The notes: generated by a model not told the origin, from the letters alone. A stretch of 64,000 nucleotides of DNA from a virus (IMGVR_UViG_3300028399_000005:19943-83942); one strand, 5' to 3'; shown: positions 18,149 through 27,131, numbered from the stretch's first letter. A program made the numbers and translations.

Positions 18149-18783
18149 CTCATCACCTCGACGCGTTGCTTCTTCGAGAGCGCAATGAATTCGGCGAGCC
18201 TCTCGCTGAGAAAATGCTCCCAATTGCGGGCAAGACTGTGATATATGATCTTGAAGTCCCGTCCATGAGCGTCCTTCTTCGGGGTGATATATACGTGTAG
18301 CGCGTGAGCAACTTCATGAAGGATCGTGTCGACGATCTCGTACGCTTTTGTTGTAGCGATCCTACCACTTTTGAACGAGTTTACGTAGATTTTGATCATT
18401 GATTCGGCGGGATCGTTGAAATGTTGACCGTAGTATGGTTTTTTCTCCAAAGAAAACTCTATCGGGAGCGCCAGGCTGGCCGATCTTACGGCACAAAATC
18501 GCGGGTCGTGGAAGAAATGCTCGAACATCGTCATCGCGAAGATTCGGGGGAGCGGGATTAGGGCGATTTTTACGAGCGACGGTAGCCGTTCGATCGCCCC
18601 GCGAAACTCGATCGCTACTCTTAGCCACTTGAAGGGGAAGAACTCAACGTTGATTGATCGCCCGTCGTCGCTTATCTCGATTTTCTCATGATACGGTTCG
18701 AACGTTTTTTTCAAGAAGTCCGTCGGTTTTAGCCCGAGTCTTCGTTTCCATTCTTCATGTTCGTATGGCGTGAAACACTTCAT
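18145..18783 (-). CDS. SprT-like zinc metalloprotease
   Basis: A 212-residue protein with a zinc-protease core ILHEVAHALH and downstream DAHGRDFK, the arrangement of SprT/Spartan-like domains. Eukaryotic Spartan digests proteins crosslinked to DNA; a similar role at the viral fork is plausible given the overlap (ATGA) with the primase. The ATG at 18783 is chosen because the promoter TATA box TTTTTATTG ends about 24 nt upstream. Confidence 0.75.
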   Translation of the reverse strand: MKCFTPYEHEEWKRRLGLKPTDFLKKTFEPYHEKIEISDDGRSINVEFFPFKWLRVAIEFRGAIERLPSLVKIALIPLPRIFAMTMFEHFFHDPRFCAVRSASLALPIEFSLEKKPYYGQHFNDPAESMIKIYVNSFKSGRIATTKAYEIVDTILHEVAHALHVYITPKKDAHGRDFKIIYHSLARNWEHFLSERLAEFIALSKKQRVEVMR

Positions 18784-18823
18784 TGGGCTACGTTTCGTGG
18801 CGATCAATAAAAAAATAATCGCT

Positions 18824-18833
18824 CGTTAGAACG
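18824..18833. promoter_or_regulatory. CGTTAGAACG palindrome variant
   Basis: Leftward it is followed after about 10 nt by TTTTTTTATTG, then the SprT-like/primase operon start at 18783. Confidence 0.65.
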
Positions 18834-18849
18834 GAAGGGCGGAAATAGC

Positions 18850-19305
18850 TTAGATTGCGTCGTAAACGACGAATTCCACGAAATTGCTTCCTTCGAGCCT
18901 GTGAACCAGTATTGCTGGGTTCTCGATCTTCGCCCTCGCAAAAGCGTCGCTATACATGAATCGGAACACTTCGAGCAACGCAAAATCAACGACCCGCTTG
19001 TATCGTTGGTACAACGTTATGAACATGTCTTTGACGACGTTGATGTCTGGGATGTCGTGAATGCGCGGTAGCGCAAGAACCTCGAACGAGCTTGGGCGCA
19101 CCCGAACCTCGCTCTGGAACATGAAGAACATCAAGAGCCAGTCTATGACGAATTTTTTGTGGTTGAAGACATGCTCTGCTTCTTGCAAGTAGTACAACTG
19201 ACTGACGGTTCGTATCCCTTCGATCTCGTCCGCAAACTTCTCGTCTATTAGTTTCCTTACTTCTTTCTCAATTTCGTCGAGCGATTGAAGTTTCCTTTTT
19301 GTCAT
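18850..19305 (-). CDS. hypothetical protein
   Basis: A 151-residue, helical protein with a central hydrophobic stretch (FVIDWLLMFFMF), unknown function. A CGTTCTAACG-type promoter lies just upstream, placing it with the replication and modification genes. Confidence 0.6.
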   Translation of the reverse strand: MTKRKLQSLDEIEKEVRKLIDEKFADEIEGIRTVSQLYYLQEAEHVFNHKKFVIDWLLMFFMFQSEVRVRPSSFEVLALPRIHDIPDINVVKDMFITLYQRYKRVVDFALLEVFRFMYSDAFARAKIENPAILVHRLEGSNFVEFVVYDAI

Positions 19306-19345
19306 ACTTGAAAAAAGCGAGGATATAATAAAAAAGATTGCCCGC

Positions 19346-19355
19346 CGTTCTAACG
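19346..19355. promoter_or_regulatory. CGTTCTAACG palindrome variant
   Basis: On the minus strand it reads CGTTAGAACG, then about 10 nt, then TTTTTTATTATA and the ATG at 19305. Confidence 0.65.
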
Positions 19356-19367
19356 GCGAGGGCGTTG

Positions 19368-20291
19368 CTACTCTGCCAAAGAAGAAGGATTAGAAGGAGG
19401 CAACATGGCTGTGATCTGTGTCGGGGGCAACGTAGCGCCGTTCACGATCTCGCTGTTGGCCCAGAAACGGATATTGTTAATAGTTTCTTTTTCTTCGTAC
19501 ACAACACCTATAAAATTGAATTCTGGCGCGACAATGGTCTTCAACGCACCTTCTACGTATGGTGCCCGTATGAATTCGGAATATGCTATTGGGGGGAAAC
19601 CAGCGCTTTCACCGAGTTGCTTGAGCTCGCCTGTAGTAACGGTGTGGGCGACTACGTCGTTTCTGAGGATGCTCTCTTGCGTGATGTTGTAATCCGCGCC
19701 GAGAGAGATCTGCCCCTTGAAATCAACACCCAAGATTAGGTTCGCGTTCTTGTTTGGGAGCCAGGGACTGAAGTCGGCGGACACAACCTCAAAGACGAAC
19801 CATGGGAATCTCTCGTAAATAGACCTTGGGAGAAGAAATGGTTCTATACGAGTTTGCGAGAACTTGCTCGGGCGTAGGTCTTCGACGGAGCGCAACGCAA
19901 CAATGATGTAGCGGTCGGGGCGTTCCGCGTCCGAGATCTTCAAGAATCCTTCTTTTTCCACTGCGAACTCAATGATCTCTGCGTCCCGCATCGCTTTCTT
20001 GAAGAAATCGTAGGCGTCGCTGGTCTTGAAGGCGATGTCTATGCAGTCCCCTTCGAGGGAGCTGGGATCTTCGGGGGCGTCGAGCTCTATCGGGAACTCG
20101 AGGGTCTCGGCGACTTCTTGCGGGGCGAAACCCAAGAGCAAGAGATCCACAAGGTTTGCGTTCGTCGCGAGGATACCGTTCTTCGTGAGCTTTAGGAGCA
20201 ACACGGGGTCTCCGATCCTCAAGAACGCCTCGGTTGTGTTGTAGGGTAGCGAGAACCGCAACCCTTCCAGGGAGAGTTCTTGTTCTATCAT
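19368..20291 (-). CDS. possible divergent sliding clamp, otherwise hypothetical
   Basis: A 307-residue protein with no motif I can name. The alternation of short hydrophobic strands (VLLLKLTKNGILATNANL, then LEFPIELDAP, then FLKISDA) and the C-terminal half resemble the two-domain layout of PCNA-like clamps, and its size and context (PolB, clamp-loader ATPase, clamp-motif-like tails elsewhere) make a clamp attractive. This is inference only; it is longer than archaeal PCNA (about 245 residues). The start is set by the CGTTATAACG promoter just upstream. Confidence 0.3.
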   Translation of the reverse strand: MIEQELSLEGLRFSLPYNTTEAFLRIGDPVLLLKLTKNGILATNANLVDLLLLGFAPQEVAETLEFPIELDAPEDPSSLEGDCIDIAFKTSDAYDFFKKAMRDAEIIEFAVEKEGFLKISDAERPDRYIIVALRSVEDLRPSKFSQTRIEPFLLPRSIYERFPWFVFEVVSADFSPWLPNKNANLILGVDFKGQISLGADYNITQESILRNDVVAHTVTTGELKQLGESAGFPPIAYSEFIRAPYVEGALKTIVAPEFNFIGVVYEEKETINNIRFWANSEIVNGATLPPTQITAMLPPSNPSSLAE

Positions 20292-20333
20292 GCGTTTTGT
20301 TCTTCCGAGGGGAGAAATAAAAACGCAACGTCC

Positions 20334-20343
20334 CGTTATAACG
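20334..20343. promoter_or_regulatory. CGTTATAACG palindrome
   Basis: Leftward it is followed after 10 nt by TTTTTATTT and then the ATG at 20291. Confidence 0.7.
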
Positions 20344-20401
20344 AAGAGACCGAGCGATAAAAAGGAAAGGCGGGGAAGGGAGCTCGTCGGCGAGGGTGCG
20401 A

Positions 20402-20959
20402 TCAATCGAGTGGCTCAAGGTAGTAGTCCACAACGTGCCCCCCGCTCGGGGTGGCGTTGTAGCCTACCTTGACAGCATCGGGGTTTTGCGGGGCATTGAT
20501 GACGGTCTTGTGCGATGTGAACTTCGAGCGGTACGGCTTGATAACGTAGTGCGGAGCGTCATTTTCGTCGGCGAATCTTGGCTCTCGGACGGAGATGACG
20601 GTAACAACGTCGTCGTCGGCAGGCTCTGGCTTGTAGGCGAGGACTTGGTTCTCGCTCATTCTCGTGCTCGAACAGACGGTGCTGAGTACTTGCGCTTTCT
20701 TGGTGTAGCTTAGGCGGACTTGTTGGTTCACGTAGATCGTTACGGGCACGGCTTCCCCGCGCATCAGTGCTTCGACTATGCTTTCGTCCTCAAATTTGAA
20801 GACTGGCCCAGCTCTGACGGCATAGCCTTGTTTTACATAGTACTTGTTCCCGCTCGCTTTGACGAGCTCGAGCGACGGGTCGAGCGATAAGACGCAATCG
20901 ACCCTTCGTTTGGTTCTCTTTGTTTGTTTGGTTCGATTTCTTACTTCATCTATGTTCAT
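20402..20959 (-). CDS. hypothetical protein
   Basis: A 185-residue protein with a basic N-terminus (RNRTKQTKRTKRR) and a beta-rich body; unknown. Its start overlaps the 87-aa gene stop as ATGA, and an AAGGTGG-type ribosome site precedes it, so the two are coupled. Confidence 0.6.
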   Translation of the reverse strand: MNIDEVRNRTKQTKRTKRRVDCVLSLDPSLELVKASGNKYYVKQGYAVRAGPVFKFEDESIVEALMRGEAVPVTIYVNQQVRLSYTKKAQVLSTVCSSTRMSENQVLAYKPEPADDDVVTVISVREPRFADENDAPHYVIKPYRSKFTSHKTVINAPQNPDAVKVGYNATPSGGHVVDYYLEPLD

Positions 20960-21219
20960 TCTTTACCACCTTTTTCTTTTTCCTTGACGAGTTCGTCCGC
21001 TTGTTTGATGAAACGGCGGAGTTTCTCGTCGACAGAAGCGTAATACTCGAGTGTTTCTCTCGAGATTTCGTACGCCTCGTTGGCGTCATCGTTGAGGCTT
21101 GCAATAGCCTCGCCGATCTCTTCCTCTGTACCATAAATGTAGTACAGAGTGGCGTCGCTGAGGACGATCTTGCCGTCCTCAATGGGGTGCTTGCATAGGA
21201 ACGCTAGTCGTTTACTCAT
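20956..21219 (-). CDS. small hypothetical protein
   Basis: An 87-residue protein with a beta-rich start (MSKRLAFLCKHPIEDGKIVL) and a charged helical C-terminus ending in KEKEKGGKE. The ATG at 21219 is preceded by GAAAGGTGAG, a good ribosome site. Unknown function. Confidence 0.55.
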   Translation of the reverse strand: MSKRLAFLCKHPIEDGKIVLSDATLYYIYGTEEEIGEAIASLNDDANEAYEISRETLEYYASVDEKLRRFIKQADELVKEKEKGGKE

Positions 21220-21245
21220 TTTCGACTCACCTTTCCGCTCTATCT

Positions 21246-21809
21246 CTAAAACTTGAAATAATAGAGGTAGAGGTTGTTCGTCATGGGCACGTGCACGTTT
21301 CGGAAGAACACGCGCAAGAACCGCTCGGTTACTCGCGTGCTCATCCCGAGGTGCAACGCGATGTTCCTTCTCGTGGGGACTCCGTCGAACGACCGAACCC
21401 TTTCGAGAAGGCTCACAAAGAAGCCAGGGGACATGCTGGCTGTTGCATGCTCCTTGATGGCTTCGATGATCATTTTCTTCCGCCCAGAGTAATTGATTGT
21501 AAAAACTCTGGGAGAAAGTTGGTAGTAGCGTGGGTTGTTGCGTAGCATCTTCTTGGCGGTTACGTGGCTGACTCCCTTCTTCTTCGCGTACCAACTTGCG
21601 GAGAAAACGAAGATAGAAGGGATAGAGTGGATCGTCTCGTTGCAGACCTCTGCCCAGCGGATCTTGAGGTACTGAGCTGAGAGGTAGAACGAACGCGGTA
21701 TTGTTGAGTAGAAGACCCTATACTGCCTGTTTTTTACTTTTATCGTTTTCACGGGCTCGCGGTGGCGCTTGTACGCCAGAGTCTGTTTTTCGTCTCGTGG
21801 TATGATCAT
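21246..21809 (-). CDS. putative DNA-binding protein with helix-turn-helix-like segments
   Basis: A 187-residue basic protein. Two stretches have the spacing of helix-turn-helix motifs: GVSHVTAKKMLRNN near residue 80 and TRRNIALHLGMSTRVTERFL near 145, so a regulator is plausible. It starts at the ATG at 21809, with a class II promoter upstream. It lies divergent to a methyltransferase gene whose own CGTTATAACG site is 60 nt away. Confidence 0.5.
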   Translation of the reverse strand: MIIPRDEKQTLAYKRHREPVKTIKVKNRQYRVFYSTIPRSFYLSAQYLKIRWAEVCNETIHSIPSIFVFSASWYAKKKGVSHVTAKKMLRNNPRYYQLSPRVFTINYSGRKKMIIEAIKEHATASMSPGFFVSLLERVRSFDGVPTRRNIALHLGMSTRVTERFLRVFFRNVHVPMTNNLYLYYFKF

Positions 21810-21849
21810 CAATTACATTATTACACATTGTATTATTTAAAGGTTGTGG
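21810..21849 (-). promoter_or_regulatory. class II promoter
   Basis: CCACAACC abuts TTTAAATAAT, followed by TAATAATGTAATTG and the ATG at 21809. Confidence 0.6.
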
Positions 21850-21871
21850 TAATAAGATGTTGTCCGCCCGT

Positions 21872-21881
21872 CGTTATAACG
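21872..21881. promoter_or_regulatory. CGTTATAACG palindrome
   Basis: Rightward it is followed after about 11 nt by TTTTATTA and then, about 25 nt on, by the methyltransferase ATG at 21921. Confidence 0.7.
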
Positions 21882-21920
21882 GTTCTTCAATCTTTTATTA
21901 TCGGCGGCGAAAAGATACCC

Positions 21921-23900
21921 ATGAACGAACAAGACGAATCATTCGACCCAGAGAAAGTAGTAGCGAAAATTCTCGATCTTGCGCCGAAAACAGTCCTCAT
22001 CATGGGAAAGATCGGCGAGGACGAAAGAAAGGCGCTTGAGCGCCACATCAAGGAAGAATTCAAGAAGAGCGCCGAAAAGGAGAACGCCCACGCAGAACTA
22101 CTCGGTTTCGCGGACTACTACGGACGGCACCAAAAATACGAAAAAACGAAGAAAGCATTCGGCGACCGAATCGTCGAAGCCCTTGACAGAATCGCAACAA
22201 ACCAAATAGTCGACATTCTCGAAGTGTACCGCCCATTGTTGCTCTCGAAATATTACAACTTTACGCACTTGAACAAAAAAATAGACGGGAGGATCGCAGA
22301 CATTCTCGTCCCCACGAATTTCGAGCGAGTCTTTCTATCTACACTGTTCGTCGGCGAAATAACGCACTTGGCAACAGGCGCCGAGCTCGTGGGGAGTATT
22401 TCCCGTCCAGACCTCGAATTCAAGGCGAAAGAAAGCGATTTCGACGTTCGGGCGTTTTCCACGCACGAACTCACGTTCGCAACGGCGGTCGGTTTCACGC
22501 TCGAAAAAGTGTTCAAGCGTTTGCTCGCACGCGTTACGCAAACGGCGTATGAGAACGACGTGCCAAACGTCGTGGCGACCGTTGATCGGTTCGTAGCGTC
22601 GATTAAAGGACGAGAACTCTTGCTCGAGCTCGTCGAAGACCCTGGCTTCGACTTGCAAGTGCGGGAATGGGAGAGCCTCGGAATGCTCGATGAGTCAGTC
22701 ATCGATCCTCGAGAAGCCGTCCGCGAGCACGCCCTTCAAGAACCGACGGCGTCTTTCCGAACGTTGTTCTTGCCCTTCGACTCAAGGTTTTTCTCCCGCG
22801 AGAACAAACAACGCATGCTCGACCTCTTCGAGCATGATAAAGACGGTGCTGTCCTCGTCGGCGATAGCTACGTGGCCTTGCGCGTGCTTGCGGATGACGC
22901 TACCATTAACAAGAGCTTCGTCCAGACCATTTTCATCGATCCGCCGTTCAACAAGCCGAACGAGGCGAACTACAAGTATAGCGTCAAGATCGGCGACGAC
23001 GTCTGGATTGCCATGCTCCGCTCAAGGCTTCGGCTCGCAAGGGAGCTCTTGCACGAGACGGGCTCGATCTTCGTTCGATGCGACTATGAGGGCTCTCACT
23101 ACGTCCACCTTCTTCTCGACGAGATTTTCGGCAAGAAGAATTTCCGCAACGAAATCGTCGTCAAGCGCTCGAACCGCATCAAGAGCCCGACGTCTCGCTT
23201 CTTGTCGTGGCACGACGTTGTGTTCTTCTATGCGAAAAGAGCGGACAGAGCTTTTTTCAAAGAGCTTGTCGTCGATGAAGAGGCACGCAATGGCTGGCGG
23301 GGAATGGACATGCCAGGCGATTCTTACGAGGTCGTCCCCTCGGGGCTCGAGTCATTATTCGAGCCGTGGATGCTTGAGAAAGACTCTTATGAACAGACAG
23401 TTACTCGTGCGAGGCTGTTCTTCGGAAAACCTATCATGCCCCCGCCAGGGCGCAGATTCCCTTCCCAAGCAAAAATCAACGAAGAGATCGAGAAGGGCAA
23501 TATTCGCTTTTCTCGCTCGGGGCGCCCGTTGATCCGCAAGCGTGGCTACAAGGTGCTTACCGACGATTGGACGGACATTTTCGGCTACAAGAACCGCTTC
23601 GGGTTCACGACGGAGAACAGCGAGGAACTGCTACGACGCGTGATCATGGCAACTTCGAAGGAAGAGGACGTTGTGCTCGACTTTTTCGCTGGTAGCGGGA
23701 CGACCCTTGCCGTGGCGCACAAGCTCGGGCGAAAATGGGTCGGCGTAGAAATCAACGACCACGCTTTCGAGGTGCTCATCCCCCGCATGAAGAAAGTGCT
23801 GTTCTACGACGAAGGAGAGATCAGCTCGTTGAAAGAAGTCAGAGAAAAATACAACAAACGCCGAGCTGGCGGGGTCTTCTACTATTACTCTTATGAATAG
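21921..23900 (+). CDS. type III Mod-like DNA methyltransferase
   Basis: A 659-residue beta-class enzyme. After a long unknown N-terminal region (about 290 residues) come VLVGDSYVALRVL, the catalytic TIFIDPPFN (DPPF, normally DPPY), and VVLDFFAGSGTTLAVAHKLG, the AdoMet-binding motif I. The layout fits type III Mod or similar N6-adenine methyltransferases. There is no Res subunit nearby, so it is probably a solitary protective enzyme. The ATG at 21921 is set by the promoter. It is intact, unlike two other methyltransferase genes here, and overlaps the cysH stop by 10 nt tail to tail. Confidence 0.85.
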   Translation: MNEQDESFDPEKVVAKILDLAPKTVLIMGKIGEDERKALERHIKEEFKKSAEKENAHAELLGFADYYGRHQKYEKTKKAFGDRIVEALDRIATNQIVDILEVYRPLLLSKYYNFTHLNKKIDGRIADILVPTNFERVFLSTLFVGEITHLATGAELVGSISRPDLEFKAKESDFDVRAFSTHELTFATAVGFTLEKVFKRLLARVTQTAYENDVPNVVATVDRFVASIKGRELLLELVEDPGFDLQVREWESLGMLDESVIDPREAVREHALQEPTASFRTLFLPFDSRFFSRENKQRMLDLFEHDKDGAVLVGDSYVALRVLADDATINKSFVQTIFIDPPFNKPNEANYKYSVKIGDDVWIAMLRSRLRLARELLHETGSIFVRCDYEGSHYVHLLLDEIFGKKNFRNEIVVKRSNRIKSPTSRFLSWHDVVFFYAKRADRAFFKELVVDEEARNGWRGMDMPGDSYEVVPSGLESLFEPWMLEKDSYEQTVTRARLFFGKPIMPPPGRRFPSQAKINEEIEKGNIRFSRSGRPLIRKRGYKVLTDDWTDIFGYKNRFGFTTENSEELLRRVIMATSKEEDVVLDFFAGSGTTLAVAHKLGRKWVGVEINDHAFEVLIPRMKKVLFYDEGEISSLKEVREKYNKRRAGGVFYYYSYE

Positions 23901-24658
23901 CGCTTTTTGGGTTTGCCGACCACTCGGTCTCGCCATAAAAACAGCCCGCTCGTTTCCTTGCTCCCGAAGTGGTTGAACTCGCTGTCGAAAAACGTCGAGA
24001 GACGGGCGTTCTCCCATCCACCGTTGATTCTGGCGAGCTTTTCATAGACGGACGGCACGGGGACATCGTGCTCGACAATGTAGGCCCAGACGTCTTTCGC
24101 CGTCCACTCGGCGATCGGGAACGCCGTGTCCGTGAACCCGCTCTTTTTCGGTTCTATCCACGTTCCCGTGCGTCGCTTCGCCTCGGCGATCCGCGCTCGG
24201 CGCTTCTGGGACTCTTGGGATCGTAGACCGAGGAAACAGACGTCCCAGCCGTGGCGTTTCACGGCTTCCGACAAACGGGGGAAAAACGGCGATTTAGCGA
24301 TGTGTGATTCTCTTGCGGACGGTTTATCGCCCCCAGGCCTTTTCTCGTAACTATGGCGAGAAAAAGGGGCAATCTGGTCAATTCCTTGCAAGATCTCTTT
24401 CTCGATCCAACGGGGGATCAACCATTCGCCGTAGTCCCAGTGGCGAACCCAGACGTCCCTCTTGTACTGGACGACGAGATGGAGCATCGCCATGGAGTCC
24501 TTCCCGCCAGAGACGGCGACATAGGGGTTTTGATAGCTCGCCAAGACTCGGCGAATGAACGAGCGGGACGTGGCTACCTTGCGCCGATACTCCGACGTGT
24601 TCGTGTGTAGGAGAAAGCCAGCGATGACGGGTTTCGGCATGAATTTGGACGGTTTCAT
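23891..24658 (-). CDS. cysH: CysH-like PP-loop protein of the type IV-B CRISPR operon
   Basis: A 255-residue PAPS-reductase-family protein with the PP-loop VAVSGGKDSMAML and the family GLRSQESQKRR segment. Such CysH-like genes are a standing neighbour of type IV-B CRISPR-Cas loci; their role there is unknown, and the usual sulfate-reduction role is unlikely. The start overlaps the csf3 stop as ATGA, which ties it into the operon. It is the last gene and converges with the Mod-like methyltransferase. Confidence 0.88.
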   Translation of the reverse strand: MKPSKFMPKPVIAGFLLHTNTSEYRRKVATSRSFIRRVLASYQNPYVAVSGGKDSMAMLHLVVQYKRDVWVRHWDYGEWLIPRWIEKEILQGIDQIAPFSRHSYEKRPGGDKPSARESHIAKSPFFPRLSEAVKRHGWDVCFLGLRSQESQKRRARIAEAKRRTGTWIEPKKSGFTDTAFPIAEWTAKDVWAYIVEHDVPVPSVYEKLARINGGWENARLSTFFDSEFNHFGSKETSGLFLWRDRVVGKPKKRYS

Positions 24659-25449
24659 TGCGCAAGACCTATTTTTTGCTTTACTTGGGCGGAGAGCTCG
24701 CACTTTGCGCCGACGGGGACGCACGCGTCGATGTTTCGTCTGTCCCAGTACGGCGGTTTCCAGGCGAGGTAGGCGAAGTCGTCGTATTCGTCGCAGTAGC
24801 GCGTCGGGATGGGTCGTAGCGCTTCTTTTGTTTTCGGGTTCCAGAAGCTCGCCTTGTCGGGGTTTGGCTTGATCTCGACATGGCTGACTTCGCCGAAGCC
24901 GTAGGCGGTCTTTTTCCCGAGCCCCGTAACGTGTGCTATGAGCGATAGCAAGGAGTAGGGCTTCGCCTCGACGAAGACGTCGGCGTATCGGGCGGAAATG
25001 TAGGGGATTCTGATCGAGTAGTTCTTGAACGTCCCAGAGCCGAGGCTGATCTTGCTCTTCTTCCCGCCGATCTTGTGGGCGTCTGGCTCGTGGAAGCGTT
25101 TGTAAACATACTCGATGTTCGCCCGCTCCTCGACGTTGATGAGCTTCCCGTCGGCGTCCTTGAATAGGATGACAGAGGAGTGATAGAAGTACGTTTGGCG
25201 GATTGGCATGGGCAACGCTCGGACGCGCTTTCCGAGGGGGTCGTTCGAGGGGAGCATGTAGTAGTCTTGCCCGAGGGTGAGGCGGAGCAACATGTGCGCC
25301 ACGAGCCCGTCGAAGTTGATCCACGGGTGCGTGATCATGACGGGCGCTTTCAAGTGGAACCGCACGAGGACGTGCGCCCACTCTTCGCCTTTGAGCGTGG
25401 CGTAGTACTCCGTCGGCGTGTCCGCGAGCAAGTATTGCCGTAGGAACAT
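24655..25449 (-). CDS. csf3: Csf3 (Cas5-like RAMP) of type IV-B CRISPR-Cas
   Basis: A 264-residue RAMP protein. Early on there is FHLKAPVMITHPWINFDGLV, a pattern shared with Csf3/Cas5, and the last third has LGKKTAYGFGEVSHVEI, the glycine-rich Cas5-type segment. In type IV complexes Csf3 caps the 5' handle end of the RNA. The ATG at 25449 is 4 nt after the csf2 stop; the longer frame overlaps csf2. No Cas6 is present, so it is unclear how any guide would be processed. Confidence 0.85.
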   Translation of the reverse strand: MFLRQYLLADTPTEYYATLKGEEWAHVLVRFHLKAPVMITHPWINFDGLVAHMLLRLTLGQDYYMLPSNDPLGKRVRALPMPIRQTYFYHSSVILFKDADGKLINVEERANIEYVYKRFHEPDAHKIGGKKSKISLGSGTFKNYSIRIPYISARYADVFVEAKPYSLLSLIAHVTGLGKKTAYGFGEVSHVEIKPNPDKASFWNPKTKEALRPIPTRYCDEYDDFAYLAWKPPYWDRRNIDACVPVGAKCELSAQVKQKIGLAQ

Positions 25450-25453
25450 AGCG

Positions 25454-26344
25454 TCATCCCTTCTTCTTGAACGATGAGAAATCGATTTTCTGGGCATCAA
25501 TCGCCTGCAAGAGCGCCAAGATGTCGTCTTGATTTTCTTCGACGAATCTTAGATACGTTTCTTCTTTTCCGAGTGCGCTCAAGGCAGTCTTGTCGTAGTC
25601 TGGACGCAACGCGCCGAGCCCGATGCTTGACTTCCCGCCGACGTAGCAATTGTTCTCCCAGATTCGGAACGCTCTTCGGAAGAACGCTTCTTCGACGGGC
25701 GTGGGGTCTTCGAGGACGAAAGCGTGCGTCAGCCTCGTGCCAGGGATCAAGACCTCGTATTCGACGAGCATTTGTTGTGCTTGTTCGCCTTCGTCCCGCT
25801 CGGCTCTGAGCTCGTCTTTGCGGGTCTGGTAAGTGTCGCTCATGAGCTCGTGGAAACTGAATTCGGCGCCCCTAACCGTTGAAGGGTCGAACGTGATCCC
25901 TTCGAGCTCCTTGCAGATCGGGAAAGCGTTCATGACCTTGAGCTTTCCCGTGAACGCTTGGTTGAGGAAGGACGAGCCGAAAACACTAATGGGGGGCAAG
26001 AGGTATCGGATGGTCTTCCTCGCTTCGAGGTTGAGCGTCCCGCTGTCCTTCGAGGACACTTTCTCGAGGTTCCCGCCCGAGTAGAAAAAGTGGTAGAGTC
26101 TGGCGGTCTCGAATCGGTGTCTTTGGCCCTCTCTGTAGCCCACGAGGTCGAGGAAGTCCTTCATGACGAGGCGTCGCAGGCGCCCTCTGATTGCATTTCC
26201 GCTGATGTAGGGCACTTCTTGGATCCCCTTGTTCGTGATCATTTCGATTCTTCGGAACCCGATCGTGGATCCCGTTTTTTCGTTCCCGCCGTGGTGGACG
26301 GGGGAAAGAGCTGTCAATATTCCGCTGATTTTAATTGTCTTCAT
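25454..26344 (-). CDS. csf2: Csf2 (Cas7-like backbone) of type IV-B CRISPR-Cas
   Basis: A 296-residue RAMP backbone subunit. The N-terminus reads ISGILTALSPVHHGGNEKTG, then VPYISGNAIRGRLRRLVMKD, the classic Csf2/Cas7 signature; ENNCYVGGKSSIGLGALRPD is the glycine-rich RAMP loop. Cas7 copies polymerise along RNA. The ribosome site AAGGAG lies upstream of the ATG. This is the clearest family match of the operon. Confidence 0.93.
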   Translation of the reverse strand: MKTIKISGILTALSPVHHGGNEKTGSTIGFRRIEMITNKGIQEVPYISGNAIRGRLRRLVMKDFLDLVGYREGQRHRFETARLYHFFYSGGNLEKVSSKDSGTLNLEARKTIRYLLPPISVFGSSFLNQAFTGKLKVMNAFPICKELEGITFDPSTVRGAEFSFHELMSDTYQTRKDELRAERDEGEQAQQMLVEYEVLIPGTRLTHAFVLEDPTPVEEAFFRRAFRIWENNCYVGGKSSIGLGALRPDYDKTALSALGKEETYLRFVEENQDDILALLQAIDAQKIDFSSFKKKG

Positions 26345-26370
26345 TCTTTTTTTCTCAACTCCTTTTGTTC

Positions 26371-26706
26371 TTACTTTTCATGGCACGAGCAATAGCAACC
26401 GAAGGCTTTGTAGCTCACGTTGCATCGCTCGGTGCATCTTCTGTCCGAGTGATGGCGAAACTCGAACTTTTTCTTGAGCGTCCACTTGACCTTTCTCGGC
26501 GAGTAGCCTACCGAGAAAAGCCCTTCGTGGGTCTTTTCTGTGGCAACGATCTCTTGGAAAAGCTCGTATTTCTCGAGCTCGCCGACGAGCGAGGAGACAA
26601 CTTCCCGCAAGCGGTTCGTGATCTCGCTCGCCACGATTTGGGCGAGGAATACAAGATCGTCCCGTGATTCTTCGCCGTGCATTGTTTCTTCCGTTTCTTC
26701 CGTCAT
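26371..26706 (-). CDS. Cys-rich accessory gene inside the type IV-B operon
   Basis: A 111-residue protein with a helical N-terminal half (residues 15-60) and a cysteine/histidine-rich tail containing RRCTERCNVS and FGCYCSCHEK, probably zinc-binding. It overlaps cas11 by ATGA and precedes csf2 by 26 nt, so it is part of the operon. I do not recognise it as one of the standard IV-B subunits; it could be an extra small subunit or regulator. Confidence 0.65.
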   Translation of the reverse strand: MTEETEETMHGEESRDDLVFLAQIVASEITNRLREVVSSLVGELEKYELFQEIVATEKTHEGLFSVGYSPRKVKWTLKKKFEFRHHSDRRCTERCNVSYKAFGCYCSCHEK

Positions 26707-27131
26707 TCTTCATCATCCTTTGCTTTTCGTTGCTTTTCCTTCCGCTTCTCGCGTAGCAACTGCGAGTATCTTCGAGCGAGCATCACGCAGAGCTGGGACT
26801 CCGTGCGGACGGTGTCGAGGAACTCGTCGGCGTATTTCTCCGCCTCGAGGATGAGCTCTGGCTCATCATGGAGCGCTTGGATGCTCAGCTGGTTGCAGAG
26901 CTTGTTCACGAACTTTGCAACGGTCGGCTTGCGGGAAGAGTTCTTGATTCTGTGCTCGAAAATGTCCGTGGCGATCTTGGACGTGCTCATCTGGTGCCAG
27001 TTCACTTGGTAGTAGACCCTTCCGAGAAGGGCGGAGATGAGCTCGTACACTCGCTTTTTTCTTGGCGAGACCCACGAGAGGTCTTGGCCTGGCAATATTT
27101 CTTCGAGGCTAAAAGTAGATTTCTGCGCCAT
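26703..27131 (-). CDS. cas11: Cas11-like small subunit of type IV-B CRISPR-Cas
   Basis: A 142-residue, almost entirely alpha-helical protein lying between csf1 and csf2, the position of cas11 in type IV-B operons. The size fits. Recognition is by size, helicity and position, since small subunits diverge quickly. It overlaps the csf1 3' end by 23 nt. Confidence 0.7.
   Translation of the reverse strand: MAQKSTFSLEEILPGQDLSWVSPRKKRVYELISALLGRVYYQVNWHQMSTSKIATDIFEHRIKNSSRKPTVAKFVNKLCNQLSIQALHDEPELILEAEKYADEFLDTVRTESQLCVMLARRYSQLLREKRKEKQRKAKDDEE

Noticed and set aside
24658-24658. CysH as a sulfate-assimilation enzyme
   Set aside because: Its operon context is that of type IV-B CRISPR, and no other sulfur genes are near.
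23891-25381. 496-aa version of CysH
   Set aside because: The first 241 residues are an out-of-frame read of csf3; the true start is the ATG at 24658, inside the csf3 stop.
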